Positions 1 through 13,976 of a stretch of 64,000 nt of DNA are shown here, piece after piece. Made by a program: the position numbers and the translations under genes. The first letter of the stretch is position 1. Each line of letters starts with the position of its first letter. Below the pieces are notes generated by a model that had not been told where the DNA came from, searched no databases, and saw only the letters and a program-made list of their open reading frames with translations. Source of the DNA: Cenococcum geophilum 1.58 (lineage: Eukaryota; Ascomycota; Dothideomycetes; Gloniales; Gloniaceae); the NCBI GenBank assembly GCA_001692895.1, contig KV748187.1:1809715-1873714 (forward strand), given 5' to 3'.

Positions 1-1250
1 GTAAATTCGCAGTAAATAATTACGTCTTAACTACTATAGGACTTACCCCGTTCTTCGCGAATAAGGGTTATTACCCCTAATCCAGCATAGAGCCACTAGA
101 ACCTATTAATAAGAAACTGCCATATAGAAAACGCCTTAAGATGCTACTTACCGACCAGCATGCAGACCGTATAAAAAATCTACTTAACTACTGCAAGGGA
201 GAAATGGCCTAGGCTTAAGCAAAGTAGGCCTACTTTATTAACTATTATAGAACGCCACCACCGGAGATACGTGTTGGTGACTAGGTATAGCTAGATGCAC
301 GCAATATCTCTATACAGAGGCCTATAAAGTCACTCGATTATAAGAACCTCGGCCCCTATCTAATTAAACGAGTTATTAATAGGGGAGCCGTATATAAGCT
401 AGAACTCCTACCTACCTTAGCTACCCGCGGGATATGGCCTATATTTTACCTATAGCTACTACACCTCTATTAGCCTAACCCCTTACTAGGGTAGATATAG
501 CCTAAACCCCTACTAGTACTAATCTAAGATAAAAACAAAGACAAGAACCATAAGGAGTGGACCATTAAACGAATTATTAACTCTAAATACTTTAGTAAAG
601 GTAGAGGACAACAGCTCTACTACAGAGCTATATATATAGGATTTAATATAGATTAGCCAGAATGGTAATTATAGGAAGACTTTAAAAATGCAAAGGATCT
701 AATTAGCAACTTCTACTATATAAACCTATAGAAACTAGGCCTAAGTAGAGATTTTATACCCAATCCTCTATGGGAGCCCTTATAGAGTTAAACCGTTATA
801 TATTGCTACGTAAGGGCAAATTGCTGTTAGATTGCGGTAAAGTGCGATTACGTAATCAGAATATCGTTGAGATGTCTAGGAACTTTAACCGGCGGTTAAA
901 GTTATTTAATTAGTCGGATTCTTAGATGCCAAGCCTTATTATATAATGTTGTTTTAAACCTTTAGCGATACCCCCCTTTTCTTCTTTTCTATACCTTAAG
1001 TGTCCCTTTTATATGTATATAGTAACCACAGCGTCGCCGGAGCTCCGCCTCTATAGGAGGGGGGGTAGTATTATAGAACCCCACCGCAGGGGCCTTCATA
1101 GGAGAGCCCCGTGCTCTCGCGTATACCTTACGTATAGCTTATGTTAGCTACGCGTAGGTATATCACCTCCTTACGCCCTTAACCCTTACGATTAATTGCG
1201 TAACGTTTTATAGACTCCTCGAATACATACGCTCTATAGCCACTACCCTC
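1..1250 (+). mobile_element. 3' part of a RIP-degraded chromodomain Ty3/gypsy element
   Basis: Reading frame 3 from base 3 gives the end of a gypsy integrase: a TPFFAN-type motif near 50-75, then the GPY/F-like C-terminal module at about 260-440 (VGD..WLDARNI...RP, then LGPY-like residues). A chromodomain-like segment follows at about 550-735 (EEW..  then an EW...EDF.NA..LI..F pattern). Stops fall mostly where Gln or Trp is expected, as RIP predicts. A polypurine tract (AGGAGGGGGGG) at about 1056-1067 is followed directly by TAGTATTATAGAACC, a likely RIP-altered LTR start. The LTR is cut off near 1250 by another gypsy copy. Gag and the front of pol lie outside the window. Known for the family: such chromodomains target integration to marked chromatin. 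The assignment as chromovirus is good; the LTR limits are inferred. Confidence 0.8.
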
Positions 1251-2131
1251 GTTCCGTAACAGGTCGTTATGCCATTTACTTATATCTCTATAAGATAAGG
1301 CTTAAACTACTTAAGTGCCCTTTTTAACAGGAATAGTCCTGTATACGCTATTTGATCTATAGGTATTAGTAGCTTAGCTCCTTTTTGTATAACCTTAAAG
1401 TGTATTTGCGTAAGGAATCCCTTAAGCTTTAATCTTTCTCCTAAGTACCTCTCGATTAATAGTAACTTAATCTTTACTACTCCTATCCCATTAATCCTAT
1501 TTTCTAATATTATATTATTTTCTATTAGCTAGTTAACTATCTCTTATAGTTGTCTAACCGTTATAGGTTGCTGTAAGTCAGTGTCTGCTATACTAGTATC
1601 GTTACTTAACCTTAAAGTAGTTACCGCCGTCAATAGCGTCATGGTTAGTGCTTTTAGTGGCATATTATTTAACTTTCTATATTTAATACCGTAACTAGGT
1701 AGTAATTATATAACGAAACCTTGTAGTAAGAACTACGATAGGCTCGTTAATGGGCTAGGTATATAGGTAATATAAATTAAAGTTAACAATGTAATAATAA
1801 CTGGTGGAGTGGTTGCCTAATAGATTAACTTTAATTATATTCTAAGAATTACTATAAGGAAGGAACTATCTAGGTAGGGATTATAGTCCTTTAAATATAC
1901 AACCGTACTCCTAAGAAATCCTTCTTATATATAATATACGTTTTATATATAAGGTACGTAAGTTCCTCCTATTCCTCTCGTTTAACACGTAGCATATTAT
2001 ATGACCTTAGTTACCATTCCTCGTCATATAGTTTTACCGGTTCTAACCTAGACCGTGCCTAAATTAACTAATTAGCTTCTTCCGACTCCTCTCCTAATAG
2101 TTATAACATCGTACTTAAAGCGTCCGTAATA
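1250..2131 (-). mobile_element. Truncated gypsy copy of family A: start of gag plus 5' LTR
   Basis: This stretch is a near-continuous match to 34460-35326. On the minus strand it holds a 5' LTR (1709-2131, 423 bp, RIP-altered TGTAACG... to ...CCGTAACA ends) followed by the N-terminal part of a gag frame (about 1690 down to 1260). Everything downstream (rest of gag, pol, 3' LTR) is missing, so this is a fragment that abuts the LTR of the neighbouring chromovirus. Sequence differences from the other copies are mostly C/T and G/A, as expected from RIP. Confidence 0.8.
1709..2131 (-). repeat. LTR of gypsy family A, copy 1
   Basis: 423 bp, colinear with 17425-17847 and 34913-35326. Least altered at its left end, where TGTAGTAAG survives (TATAGTAAG in the other two). 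Confidence 0.8.
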
Positions 2132-2599
2132 CCTAATTTATCCTCCTTAATATTGTCCTTAATTAGCACTATAGCCTCTAGAGGCTGTATAACTTTTACT
2201 AATAAGCTATTATGTGTATACTATGTTACTTAAAAGGATTGTAAATAGGACTCCTAGGCTTAAGGTACTTTTAGAGGCTTTAGAGGCTTTAGAGGCTTTA
2301 GAGCTAAAGACGCACGATATTTTTTAGGTGGTATTAGGACGATATTTTACTAACAATTTAATAATTAAATAGACGGCAAACAATATTAAAGCTTTTTAAT
2401 TAACTATACTAAATATTATAGGCTTCCTAACCACGTCGCTGCTATTTACCGCAATATCCAAGCGTTAAATAAGGCGCTAGCACCCTTGCCGTACTGACTT
2501 AAGGATTTAACACTAAGCTCTATACGGTATAGAGCCTCTAGATTGGCTTATAAGGCGTACATATACGAAAGGTCTATGAAAAAGTTGCTATATAAAGGG
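2132..2599. other. RIP-degraded spacer with a 9-bp microsatellite
   Basis: AT-rich, with no recognisable gene. It contains three and a half copies of TAGAGGCTT at about 2272-2304. Confidence 0.6.
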
Positions 2600-3212
2600 A
2601 TATAGAGCTCCAAAGCTCTACTAACACGCAGCACTAATATACTAGGAAAGTTCTACAATCGCCCATATAAACGCCCGTATGAACGCCCATACAATCGTCT
2701 CTGCAAACGTCTCTGCAATTGATCGCCCGTACAAACGTCTGCACGTCTACACGTCTGCATATCTACACGTCTACACGCCTGCACGTAGCTCTGCACAAAG
2801 CTCTGCATTAAGCTCTGCACGAAGCTCTGCATTAAGCTCTGCACGAAGCTCTGCTCAAAGCTCTGCTCGAATCTCTGCTCGAAGCTCTGCTCAAAGCTCT
2901 ACTCGAAGCCCTATATAGAGCCCCAAAGCTCTACTAACACGCAGCACTAATATACTAGGAAGGTTCTACAAACGCCCGTACAAATGCCCGTACGAACGCC
3001 TATACAATCGGCTCTGCAAACGTCTCTGCAATTGATCGCCCGTACGACCGTCTGCACATCTGCACATCTACACGTCTGCACGCCTGCACGAAGGTCTGCA
3101 CGAAGGTCTGCACGAAGGTCTGCACGAAGGTCTACTAAGGCTCTGCACGAGGCTCTGCGCGAGGCTCTGCGCGAGGCTCTGCGCGAGGCTCTGCCCAAAT
3201 CTTACCCCCTAG
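2600..3212. repeat. Minisatellite: a 313-bp unit present twice, each with 12-bp arrays
   Basis: Two tandem units start at about 2611 and 2924 with the same anchor (CAAAGCTCTACTAACACG). Each ends in a run of imperfect 12-mers: GCTCTGCACGAA-type in unit 1 (about ten), GGTCTGCACGAA and GCTCTGCGCGAG in unit 2 (about four each). CpA and TpG are common here, so this block escaped RIP, unlike both sides. The open frames on both strands (for example Ser-Ser-Ala-Arg repeats) follow from the 12-bp period and are not evidence of a gene. Confidence 0.85.
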
Positions 3213-4089
3213 TAGTAGCAGAGGCTCTCCGGGCTAAGGGAGGATATTTTCAAGGAAGGACCTAACTATAGCACCTACTAGGTGTTGCAATGGCTTTATG
3301 TAGTAGATGTCTACATATCTATATAGTTTTATTAATATTGGCAGACTATTTAATAAGATATAATACGTGCTTAGGCTTTTAATAATGTGTTTTTTAACTT
3401 TAACGAAATTAATATTAGGACTAAGCAATAGCCATATTATAAAATTTATACTATTTAGAAGCCCTAAGTCTTAAAAATAATATATAAACTTTTAGTAATA
3501 ATAACGCGTTATATAAATAAATAAACTAGATATCCGCAATCTCTATTTTACAGATTTTACTTAAGATTTTAATAAATCTCGCTAAACCCTCTTAGATTAC
3601 CTTAGTAAGCTTAGACTATAGAATTAATTAGCGGATATCGCTAACCTTTTTTGTTAAAAAGTTAATTCTATAGTTTGAGGGAACTTTTATAAGGTTTCTT
3701 AGGCAATCCGACTTGTTTTATATATAGAGTAGTTACCTTTTTTAACGAAATTAATCTACCCCCCTATAATAGCTATTGTCTTAAAAATACCGTTAAATTA
3801 ATCCGTAGAAGTAGCTCTATAATTAATAAATATATCTACCCTATTAGCCTTCGTAATATTAAGTAAAAAGTACCACCAAATAGGTAATATATTAACAATT
3901 AAATTGCCTACCCCCTTTATAAATATAACATTAGTTAACTAGCGGACGCCTATTTAAATACTAACTGGAGCATCCGCTAAGTGGATATCGCGCTATGTAA
4001 TAAAGGAAGAAAAGATTAGAGTTATTTTAGAGCATTTACAGAACTGGCGATGGTCCTTTAGTAACCTTTCTTTAGCGTAGCTATAGCTT

Positions 4090-6510
4090 AGTACTAATAA
4101 AAGAGAAGGCGTAAAAAATAATAAGGCGTTAAAAAAGAAGTTAAAAAAGAAGAAGGTAAAGGGGCTTATTGCTACCCTTTTAAGAGATGAAGAAATCCGT
4201 AATGCGATTATGGAGACTGCGGATATCTATTTAGAACTAGTTAATGCGGTTATAAATATTCTTTATAAAGAGCTTTATAATCTTTAGCAGAAGACGGTTA
4301 TCTTTAGCCCCTAAAAGTTAGATCTAGAGTTTAAAGGCGTTTAACTCTTATAGGGCTATAAGGTAATTAGCTAATATACCCTATTACTCTGCTAACTAAT
4401 AGAAGGATTATTAGCATAATTAAGGGGTAATAAATCGCGGAATCTATACCTAGGGTGGGTTATTCTTCTTATATTTATCCTTTTATTAGGCCGCGCTTAA
4501 AGCTCTATTAACTATTTTACTTAGCTTCTTAGTCTTTATATTTAAGGTATAGATATAAAGCGTTAGGTTTTATTACTGCTTTATAAACTAGGGCTTATTA
4601 ATGGATATAAAATGCTAAACTGCTAGAAGATGGGATTAGCTAAACGCTCTAAGGAAGGTTATAATATTAGCGGTGGATATATTGGTGCTAATATTATTAA
4701 AGACTTGCCTTTAATTAATGTCTACTTTTAATAATATCTATATTATATATAATAATTTTAACTACCTTAAGCAAATATAATATTAGTTAATCGGAGATAC
4801 TGGCGTTTTTTATTCCTATACTACTAGAAAGCTTATCCGCGGATCTTATATTCCCCCTAATAGCCTTCTTTAAAGTATGCTATATAACCACATGCAGCTT
4901 TAAATTAAGGATATTGCTAAGGCTCTAGGTAATATATATAACAGCGTTTAAAATTGGATATCTATATTTATAATTACAGATGCTCTCTAAAGCGTATATA
5001 CAGCCGCTATAAATAGTATTTTTAAATCTAATACCGAGCTTGAATATCCGCGTATGCCGGAGATTAATATTTTACTATCTGTAAAGATAACGTATATAAA
5101 CTTAAGCCCTATTATAGAGAGCGAGGCTTCTATAAATAGCAACTACTATATACTTAAGATAACCTTCCTAGAGCAACTATAGCTTAATTATAATAATAAT
5201 TTCTAGGACCAATTATATCTAGTATATAGTAATTAGAAAACCGTAAAGCTTATTTATACCTATAAGCGGGAGCAGGCGGAGGCTGCGCTCCTATATAATA
5301 GCCACTATTGGGTACTACCTATTTTAGGTCTTTAGCACCTTTAGCTAAACTTCCTATATATAATTATAAGGACTTTCTTTAGTAGTTAGCAATATGCGTA
5401 GTAGTACTCTACGCTCTATACTTATATAAATTACCTTAGGCGACGAAATATTCCTATAGAGCGCCCTTTCTTTTACTACCTTAAAGAGCTAGTACTACAT
5501 AGTTTTAATACGCGTATTATTACGCTCTTCTTAACATATATCCGCAATAGGCTTAACATTTATAAAGAAGGCGTAGTTAAAAGATATATTGGATCCTTAA
5601 CGCCTAAGCAGTTTCTATAGCATATTAAGGATATCCGCGTAGTGGGTTTTAGCTCTAAAGTTAGCCGCAAGGCTAATAAATTGGTTCCTCCGCAGCCCTT
5701 TACTCGTAGAGGTTCTTAGATTATAAATTAATTACTTATAGTACCTAACTCCGCTACTATAAGCTAGCCCACTTAGATTATTAATATAGAATTCTTTAAT
5801 TATATTTAGTATCTATAGGTAGTTAAAATATATAAAGTATTAAAATACGCTATTAAGCATGCGGATATCGGCCTTTTAAAGTATATAATTGCCTACCTTT
5901 GCCTTTACTTTACCGGATTAAGGAGTAATAACTATATATTAAAAATAATATATTTCTAGAGGTTAATTATAACAGAGGCGTATAATCTAGTACTTTAGTA
6001 GGCCGTACTAGTAAATAAGCTAATTAATAATTACGGAGAGCCGAATAGCTTTTTTAAAGCTAATCGACTTAATAAACTACTAAATCTTTAGCTAAAGGAG
6101 CTACTCTAATTACGTGGAAACTTAACCTTTAGAGTAGACTTTCTATTTAGGTGAAATGTTTTTACTATAAGCTATACCAGACCTCTTTATACTAAGTTTA
6201 AGGACATAGTTAGTAAGTGGACGATATCTAATTATATAATTAAGTCTCCTATGGTTAATATCTAGTCCCTTATGGATATAATTGCTAAGAATTTAATTGT
6301 ACGTTAGTGTATGCGGGACGTTAAGTTTAAGGCACCTACTATTCTTTAACTTAGATTAGAGCGGCTCTTATAGGGCGGTATTACTAATTTTAATATATAG
6401 ATGTTTTATATTAGCGGTTTACTATATAACCCTTATAAGGACGGATTTAATAAGGCTGCAGATAATATACCAGAGGACTTTTAAATGCTTAGGCTTATAG
6501 TACGTTTTTG
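4090..6510 (+). pseudogene. DUF6589-domain protein, RIP-inactivated
   Basis: The plus-strand frame reads through many TAA/TAG stops at expected Gln or Trp sites. The N-terminal part has a Lys-rich run (KLKKKKVKGLIATLL). The middle contains a ...KTVKLIYTYKREQAEAA stretch and the C-terminal half a LKYAIKHADIGLL stretch, both resembling conserved parts of the fungal DUF6589 family as I remember it. The function of that family is not established; multicopy occurrence and transposon-like surroundings suggest a transposase role, which is inference. A related copy lies at about 56690-59330. No intact frame remains, so it should be non-functional. Confidence 0.7.
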
Positions 6511-6609
6511 TCTTAATATATTAAGCGGGTTTTTTTTATTAATATTAATTCTAGCTAGCGTATAATCTTCTTAATACGTAGTATATAACGTAGCAGTTAG
6601 CTGTTTTAT

Positions 6610-6835
6610 AGTGCGGATATATAAATATCTTTATTTTAGCTTGTGTGGATATCTTTATCTTAGCTTATATAGATATTATAATATTAATTAAGTATATCTA
6701 TTAAATATAAGGCAGAGATTTAATTCCTATATATATAGTAGCAAAAAAGTAAAAGCTACTATTTTATTATTATAAACCCGTAATAATAGCTAACCCGTAG
6801 TAATAGCTAACTTATATCTACTTATTTAATATCTA
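6610..6835. repeat. Left copy of a 225-bp direct repeat (module border)
   Basis: Matches 14178-14400 in direct orientation, beginning AGTGCGGATATATAAATATC. It starts the first of two tandem modules; the LINE inserted at its right end. It carries three GGATAT- or GATAT-type motifs spaced about 25 bp apart. Confidence 0.75.
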
Positions 6836-9800
6836 AGCCGCTATATTAACCCCATTAATATAATTAAAATAGCTTAAACCTGGAGCTCTTGCTGCACCCG
6901 GCCCAAAAAGACTAAAACTAACTAAAAGAACCCTAAAAAACACCTAGAGAATCCCCCTAAGATATATGCATCGTAGGGGAGGCATATGTTAAATGACGGT
7001 GGTTTGCACTCGCGCGCGTCCACCAGAACCACACCTAGTAATAGCCCTCTATAATAAGAATGGGCGAATACTATACTATAAAGTGGAAAGACCTCTATTA
7101 AAAAGGCATCTAATAAAATATAAAGCCTATTAGACGCGTCTAGTATCTATAGTTATAGGGGAGTAACCGTTAGCTATAACGAACTAATGCAGTTAGTAGA
7201 ATGGCTCCGCTAGTTTAGCGAACCTTAGGCGCCCCTCTAGTAAACCCTTAATTAAATCCTCTAACAGCTAAACAAAATTAAAAATAAATAAAAACCCTTT
7301 TTACTGGCGAACCGCACCTAGGCCGCCGTAGCTGTGCGTTTATAGTATAGGGAATCTACCCCCCTAAAGATAATATCCGGGTATATAATTATAATATAAC
7401 TAAGTATAGAAAAAGTAGAGGGGCTTAGGGGATAATTAGAAATAGAAGTCCTTACGGAGATTTATAAAGAGGTTTATAACGCTATTATAGTCCAATACCT
7501 TAGGAGTAGAGATATTAGAGTTACCCTAAGGGACTAATAGGTAAAGGAATAAGCCGTTAGGGTAGGGGATAGGCTAGGAGAATATATTGGCATAAAAGTG
7601 CTTTGTAAAGATTACCTAGTCAAAGTCCTAGCGGTTTCCCTAAGCCTTAGGGTAGAAAAGGGACGCTAGGCGGACAATATAGCAACTATATATAAGATAG
7701 TAAAATAAACGAAACGCCTTATACCAGGACTTAAGATTACCCGAATTTAATGGCTTTAATAGGAAAATATAAACTAAGTATATAATAAGAATAATAAAAG
7801 AATATAAGGGTCGCCAGAGACTCGCTAGGGAAACACCGGTTAAACATATAGCCCCCTTATTATTAGTATATATATACTAGGAATGCAAAAACTCCTTATT
7901 TAAAAAGGTATTATTATAAATAGCCTTATATACGACGTAAGGCTCTATAACTATAGACTCCGCCTAAAATAATATTATCGCTGTATATAATAAGGGCACA
8001 CCTAATCTATATACGCAGCATAGGTATGTTACGGCTACTGTATAGGCCCCCACGATATAAGATACTGCTTAAATTAAGATTAAATAAAATGTGTAAACTG
8101 CTACTAAAGCACATATAAGGCGTAGGAGAAAGAAGACTATATTAAATATAGGAGATGGAAGGTAAGGGCTTAATAGCTACGGGAATAACTGCACGCTAGG
8201 TTATATAAATAGAAATAATAGGCGATAAGCTAGGGGAGCGTAGGTGCCTTTTTAGCGTTTCCTACCTTTAATACTGGGGGGCTAGGCTAGCTATCCTAAG
8301 CCTTAACGGGCTAGAAGTAACGCCGCGCGATATTACTAGACTATATAGAGATATAAGGGTTATAGGGGGTATAAGGGAGAGGACGCCCTATAGGAAGACC
8401 CTTATGGATAGCTATAGTAAGCTTAAGACNNGGATANTTAAGAATTAGACTTAACGCGGTAAATATAATATTTATAGCTGACTTTTAAAGGGTATATAGC
8501 TAACTAGTAAGAATAGGGGAAGAACTAGAGATAATAACAGATTTAGATATAGAAGCGCTAGTAGGAATATAAGATATAGAAATGGAAAGCTTTATATAAA
8601 ATGAGTAGTAACTAGGGTGCAGATATAAGAGATAGAAGTTTTAAATATTCTAAAAAAAGTAGAAATAGAAGAAGTGAGGAATAATAGAGAGGCGAAGGAC
8701 CCTTACTGGGGGTCCGCTACCTATCTATTATATAGTATAACTATGGCAATATAAACTACTGTCTTGTAAGGCCCTTACTAGATAGTTTAGACCTAGAGAA
8801 ATACTATATCCTTACTATATAAGAGCCGTACTATAATACCTATATATAATTAATATACTGCCCCTAAGGATTCTAGCTTCTATATAAACTAAAAGCAGCT
8901 ATACGCGTATACTTTATAATTAGTAAGACTATTAGCCTGTCCTTATAGTTATAGTAGGCAGTTAATCTAGATATTATAGTTATAATAATTTAGATATATA
9001 GAGGACCGGTATAAATTATTAATATATATAACCCTAGGGTTAAAGGGGTCCTATAAATAGAGAATATTATATTAGTAATAAGCTTACTCGAAACTAAAGG
9101 TATAGAGTTTATCCTATTAGGAGATATAAACCTCTACCACCCGTAGTAGGAGGGCATCTATGTTGCTGCTAAACGATAGGCAGAGTGCCTACTAAAAGTT
9201 ATAGATACCTGGGGCCTTAAGCTAGCTACCCTCCCTAGAGTAATTATATGGTAATAAGGACCCGCTAAAAGTATAATTGACCTTATATTTATAGATGAAG
9301 GCCTATACCAGAGACTTAAAAGGTGCAACCCTAAAGAAGAATAGGCATTTACCTTAGACTATATCCCCATCTAGATACCGCTAGATTTAGATATTAAGGT
9401 ATAACTAAATAGTAAAAGATACGCAATAAGGATGCTTAAGGTAGACAGTTTCCTTAATATAGTTAAATAATAACTCTAAGACCTAGAAGAAATCAACCCG
9501 ATACTAAATAAGCGAGGCTTATTAGCTACCCCTAAGGAAATTAACCAAAGACTAGAAAGGATCTAGGTAGCGATTAAAAATAGGCTAGAAGAGCACTGCC
9601 CGTTTTTAAGACTGGGCCCCTATATATAATATGTATGGTCTATATAATGCGCGGTTCTTATAGCTAGCTAATAATAAGTAAAAAGGAAATACTTAAGCAG
9701 CTATAACCCTAAAGATAAGAGACGATATAAAGATATAAGAAACCAGTTAAAGAATACCCTAAAAAAAGAAGTAAGGAATAACTGGAGACGATTTATAAAT

Positions 9801-12422
9801 AAGTATACTTTTAACCTAAGCCTCCTCTATAATGGGGGCCTATAGGCTATAGCAAAATCGGTGGGGAAAAAGGTAGGGCGACTAGTAGAAGACTTATACC
9901 TACTACCCCTACGAAGAGTAGGGGAATTATAGGCTATAAATAATAATAATAAGAAGGCAAAGATCCTTATAGAAAGGGTTTTCCCCTAACCGGCTCTAGA
10001 AGACCTTAGTAATATTATAGGTAAAGCACTAGTAACTCGCCTGTGGGTTAATAGCGATATAATAATAGAGGAAATGGCTAGAACTATTAGCCGCCTTTTA
10101 AATAATATAGTATTAGGTCTAAATGGGATTCTAAATAAGGCCCTAAAGACCTATAGACTACTTATAGCACCCTAGCTTATAGATGTAGCCAGAGTATGCT
10201 TCGCTATAGGCTACTACCTATAACTTAGAAGATTTATAATAACGGTTGTTCTGTAAAAAGAAGGTAAAGTAGATTACTTAATCCCAGGAAGCTACCGCCC
10301 TATTACCTTAGAAAACACCCTTAGTAAGATCTTAGAAAAGGTAATAGTGGACCGTATAGTAGATACGGCTAAGGAACACGCCCTACTACTATAGAGCTAA
10401 ATAGGGGTAAGAAAGAACCGCTTAACACTATTAGCACTTACGCTACTCGCTGCCACTATTAAATCTGTATAGTTAATGTAAAGGGACTTTATAGTATTAA
10501 TGCTTAGCCTAGATATTAGTGGTGCCTATAATAACGTACCCTATAAGCGTCTCCTATATATTCTTAGGGCAAAAGGCTTTTTAGAGTAGATTGTATAATT
10601 TGTCTAAGGGTTTATAGGTTAGAAAGAAATATTATTAGTCTTTAGTGGATACTAGAGCCCCCCTATTACAGTTGTAATAGGAATACTATAAGGATTACCC
10701 CTCTTGCCTATACTCTTCCTTTTCTTTATAAGCAACCTGCTTAACTCCTTTAAGAAAGGGGCAACCTAGGGGATAGGCTTTATTAACAATATAAACCTAA
10801 TTATATACGGGCCATTAGCCATAGAGAATTGTAGAATGCTAGAGAAAGCTTATAACACCTATATAGAATGGGTAAGACAATATAGAGTTTAATTCTTACT
10901 AGAGAAATACCAGCTAATCTATTTTATAAGAAAACGTAACTAATCTGTAGATCTTTAGTATATAATCTATATCTAAGGCTTTAGGGGTTAACCAGTTTAG
11001 GGCCTAAGGGTATTAGGAGTATGGGTAGATAGTAAGCTCTAATGGAGTGTATATGCGGCGTAAGCGGCCCGTAAGGGCTAAGTATAGTATATTACATTAT
11101 CTAGGATTGTTAATTCTATATAGGGCCTATGCTTTTAGAGGTTACGCCTACTATATATAGTAGTTGTCCGGCTAACTATAACGTATAGGTCCAGTATTTG
11201 GGCTATTAGAGAATCTAAGAAAGGCCCCCCTAAGTTACTCCTTAAACTACTCTAAAAGGTCTAAACAGCCTACCTTTAGAGTATAATAGGCGGATATAAG
11301 CGAACGGCCTTAGCACTGCTTAAGAAGGAAGCCAATATTCTCCCCTTATAACTATATATTAAAGCTGCTGTAATATAAAGGGCCTAAAATAAACGTAACT
11401 TTAATGTTATAAAGTATATTAAGATACGCCTAAATAAACTATGGAAGGACCCTAGGGCGCCCTATAGGAGAATAAACTAATAACCCTAAAGTAGGGAAGA
11501 TATATTAGAGAAATAGGTGAAGAAAGTAAAAGAAGAATAGTGCTACTTTAGGGCCTAGGCCTATATAGAGGAGGAAGGGAAACGCGTAAGAGGCTAGTAA
11601 AGATAATAGTAAGAAAGAAAAAGGAGCTAAAGTAGAGTATAAAAGAATGCTAGGAAACTATCTACTGTAATATAATACTGGTTAAACCAACGCTGGAGAG
11701 GTGTATAGGAGTTAAAGGTATAGAGGCTAACTAAGATAAGAGAAACCTAAGCCGTAGCATAGTTAATGCTATAGGGGGTAAATACTTTAGGGCTCTAAGA
11801 AGGCCTAATAAAGGCAGAAAATATAATAGCGATACTTTTAAGAATAGGAATAATAGGACTAAAAGACTGGCTCTACTGGGTAGGTGTTCTAGTAGGTAGC
11901 CTAAGATGCAAATATGGCTGGCTAAGATAGACACCAAAACACGTAATACTGTTATGCCCCTTACGCACTAACTAAGAAGTAATGCTTTTAGTAGCTAGTA
12001 TAGAGAACTATAATATACTGCTCTTAATATAAAAAGGCCTTAAGGCGGTTACCTAGTGGCTTATTAGCTAAAATATACTAAACTAGTTCTGGGTTATAAG
12101 GGAAATAGTAATAGAGGGTGGGAGGGTAAGTAACGGGCGCCCCCTAATAACTCTGCAGTAGTAGAGTAAAGTTTGCGATACTAGCGCGTTTATAGGCTTA
12201 TTACGGCAGCAGTGGTTCTTAAGGAGGTTAAAAAGTAAGGTAGTAGGAGCACTATAGGTGACTTGTAGGCGCCTTATAGGCGAGTCCTAAAAGGCGGGGA
12301 GATAGATTACGGGGTTTTCTTAAATAGAGTTTTCTCCCTATATGTATATAAGGAGTAGTCCGCGTAGGCCTAATAGGGATCTAAATTGGACGTTAAGCAA
12401 TAAATTATTATTATTATTATTA
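6836..12422 (+). mobile_element. Tad1-like LINE, near full length, RIP-degraded
   Basis: About 5.6 kb between 14-bp target duplications TTATTTAATATCTA (6822-6835 and 12423-12436), ending in an (ATT)n tail at about 12405-12425. ORF1 (about 7000-8450) carries CCHC-type knuckles near 7985-8130 (CGYCIGPHDIRYC). ORF2 follows with an endonuclease/exonuclease/phosphatase domain (LLGDINLYHP near 9115-9150), then reverse transcriptase (about 10240-10960). Its C-terminus has a Cys/His motif near 11905-11975 (KYGWLR.TPKHVILLCP), typical of fungal Tad1 LINEs. Three undetermined bases lie at 8430, 8431 and 8437. Stops at Gln/Trp sites throughout show RIP. It inserted into the DUF6589 element after that element's module had been duplicated. 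Confidence 0.85.
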
Positions 12423-12449
12423 TTATTTAATATCTAGTAGCCTAGTATT

Positions 12450-13976
12450 ACGTATAAGTGCAATAATACTACGCCTTAAAAATGTAAGCTTATCCTTTAT
12501 CTTACTTAGAGAATCTTTAAACTTATTTAACCTGTGGTTTATAGCTTAAATATCTTTTACTATATTAGTTACTTATTTATAAACCATATTAACGCGTATA
12601 AAAATAGCGGTTGCTAAATATACCTTAATAGACCCAGTGCTGGCGAAAGCGGTAGTAGTAATAGCAGCACCCGGCGTGCTAGTAATTGGTAAAAGAGTTA
12701 AAGGAATAGCAGTAAAGTGGGTGCCTCTACGGCTGTACGTACTGCTATAAGTAGGAGTCTTAATAAGGGGGGAGGTCTTAATGGGGGGAGGAGTAGTGGT
12801 ATAGGTAGGGATAGTGTAAGAATAAAGCTATATAGATATTAGTAATATCCGTATTATTAATACGTAAATATTATACCTTTTTAATAGGCGTTTTAGCTAG
12901 ACTATTAGCAGAAGCTAACTTTATACGTTTTTTTCCCTAAGGTATAACCGGCTTTAAATTTAGTAAACTTTCCTATATACGTATTAGCTAATAAAATAAC
13001 AGTATATTATTAGCATATACCTTTCTATATAACCTACTACCTATATAATATCTTAAGTATATACCCCTAAAATAAGGCCCGGAATCCTTCTTATAAACGC
13101 GATATTTATAGCTATACTTCTCGTATAGAGTATATAGCGGGTTACGCAGCTTACTTAAGCTACCCTTAATATTCTGGACGTGTGTTAATATCTGCTAGTG
13201 ACTTTCCTTTATATTCTCCTAAACACTAGTTTTTAGAGTATACTATTTATTCGCTAACGGCACTTAGATAGGAAAGCACTTATTTATATTTGTAGTACTA
13301 TAGAAATTATAAGGGCTATAGAGATTGTGAGGGCTGCGGAGATAGTAAGAGTTGGCGTTATTAAGATCTTTATCTTTGCCGCTGTCTAAAGGTTCGCTAT
13401 TTAAAGAAACCTTATAAATATTTAGGTTACTATAAGAGGTAAATTAGTAAATAAGATATTAAAACAGTATAACTAATATATACGATTTAATGGCTATCTT
13501 AGCCTTTAAATTTGTATCAGTAGCCTTTTTAGCCTACTTTTTAAGAAAAGAAGATAAATGAGCCTTCTTAAGTCTTCTTTTTGAAGTATTAGGTGGCGGT
13601 AGTAGAGAGGCAGATAGTAAAGAAGTGGACGGCGAAGAAACTGACGGCAAAGTGGTTTATAGTAAAGATGTAGGCAACGGAAAGGCAGGTAGTGAAAAGG
13701 TGCGCGGATTTTTAGCGGATTTCGTTCTATCTATATTTTCGTTATCTACTAAATCCTATAAAGAGTGCTTTAGTATATATTTTCTAAAATTATATTAGCT
13801 ATAGGCACAATTTAATATTAAAAAGCTTACTCTTTAGAAATAGAGTCTAAAGGCTTAGTAAGAGCAGCTATAGCGTGCTTAATAGTATCCTTGTTTATTT
13901 CGTGTATATTAAGTTCCTTAACTACCTAGCCACTATTATTTGCATTAATATCGTTTATAGGTGTAAATAAAGGCAT
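12450..13976 (-). pseudogene. Unknown gene of the DUF6589 element, copy 1
   Basis: On the minus strand a frame starts at ATG 13976-13974 and runs colinear with the copy at 14430-15884, including a segment rich in Pro, Ser and Thr and a later segment with a KYRVYKK.SGPYFRG-like motif. I do not recognise the family. Conservation of the frame between the two copies, with changes mostly of RIP type, argues that it was once coding. It is convergent with the DUF6589 gene. The 3' limit is approximate. Confidence 0.5.

Noticed and set aside
2653..3265. Open frames on both strands with SSAR or YGRL repeats
   Set aside because: They follow from the 12-bp minisatellite period.
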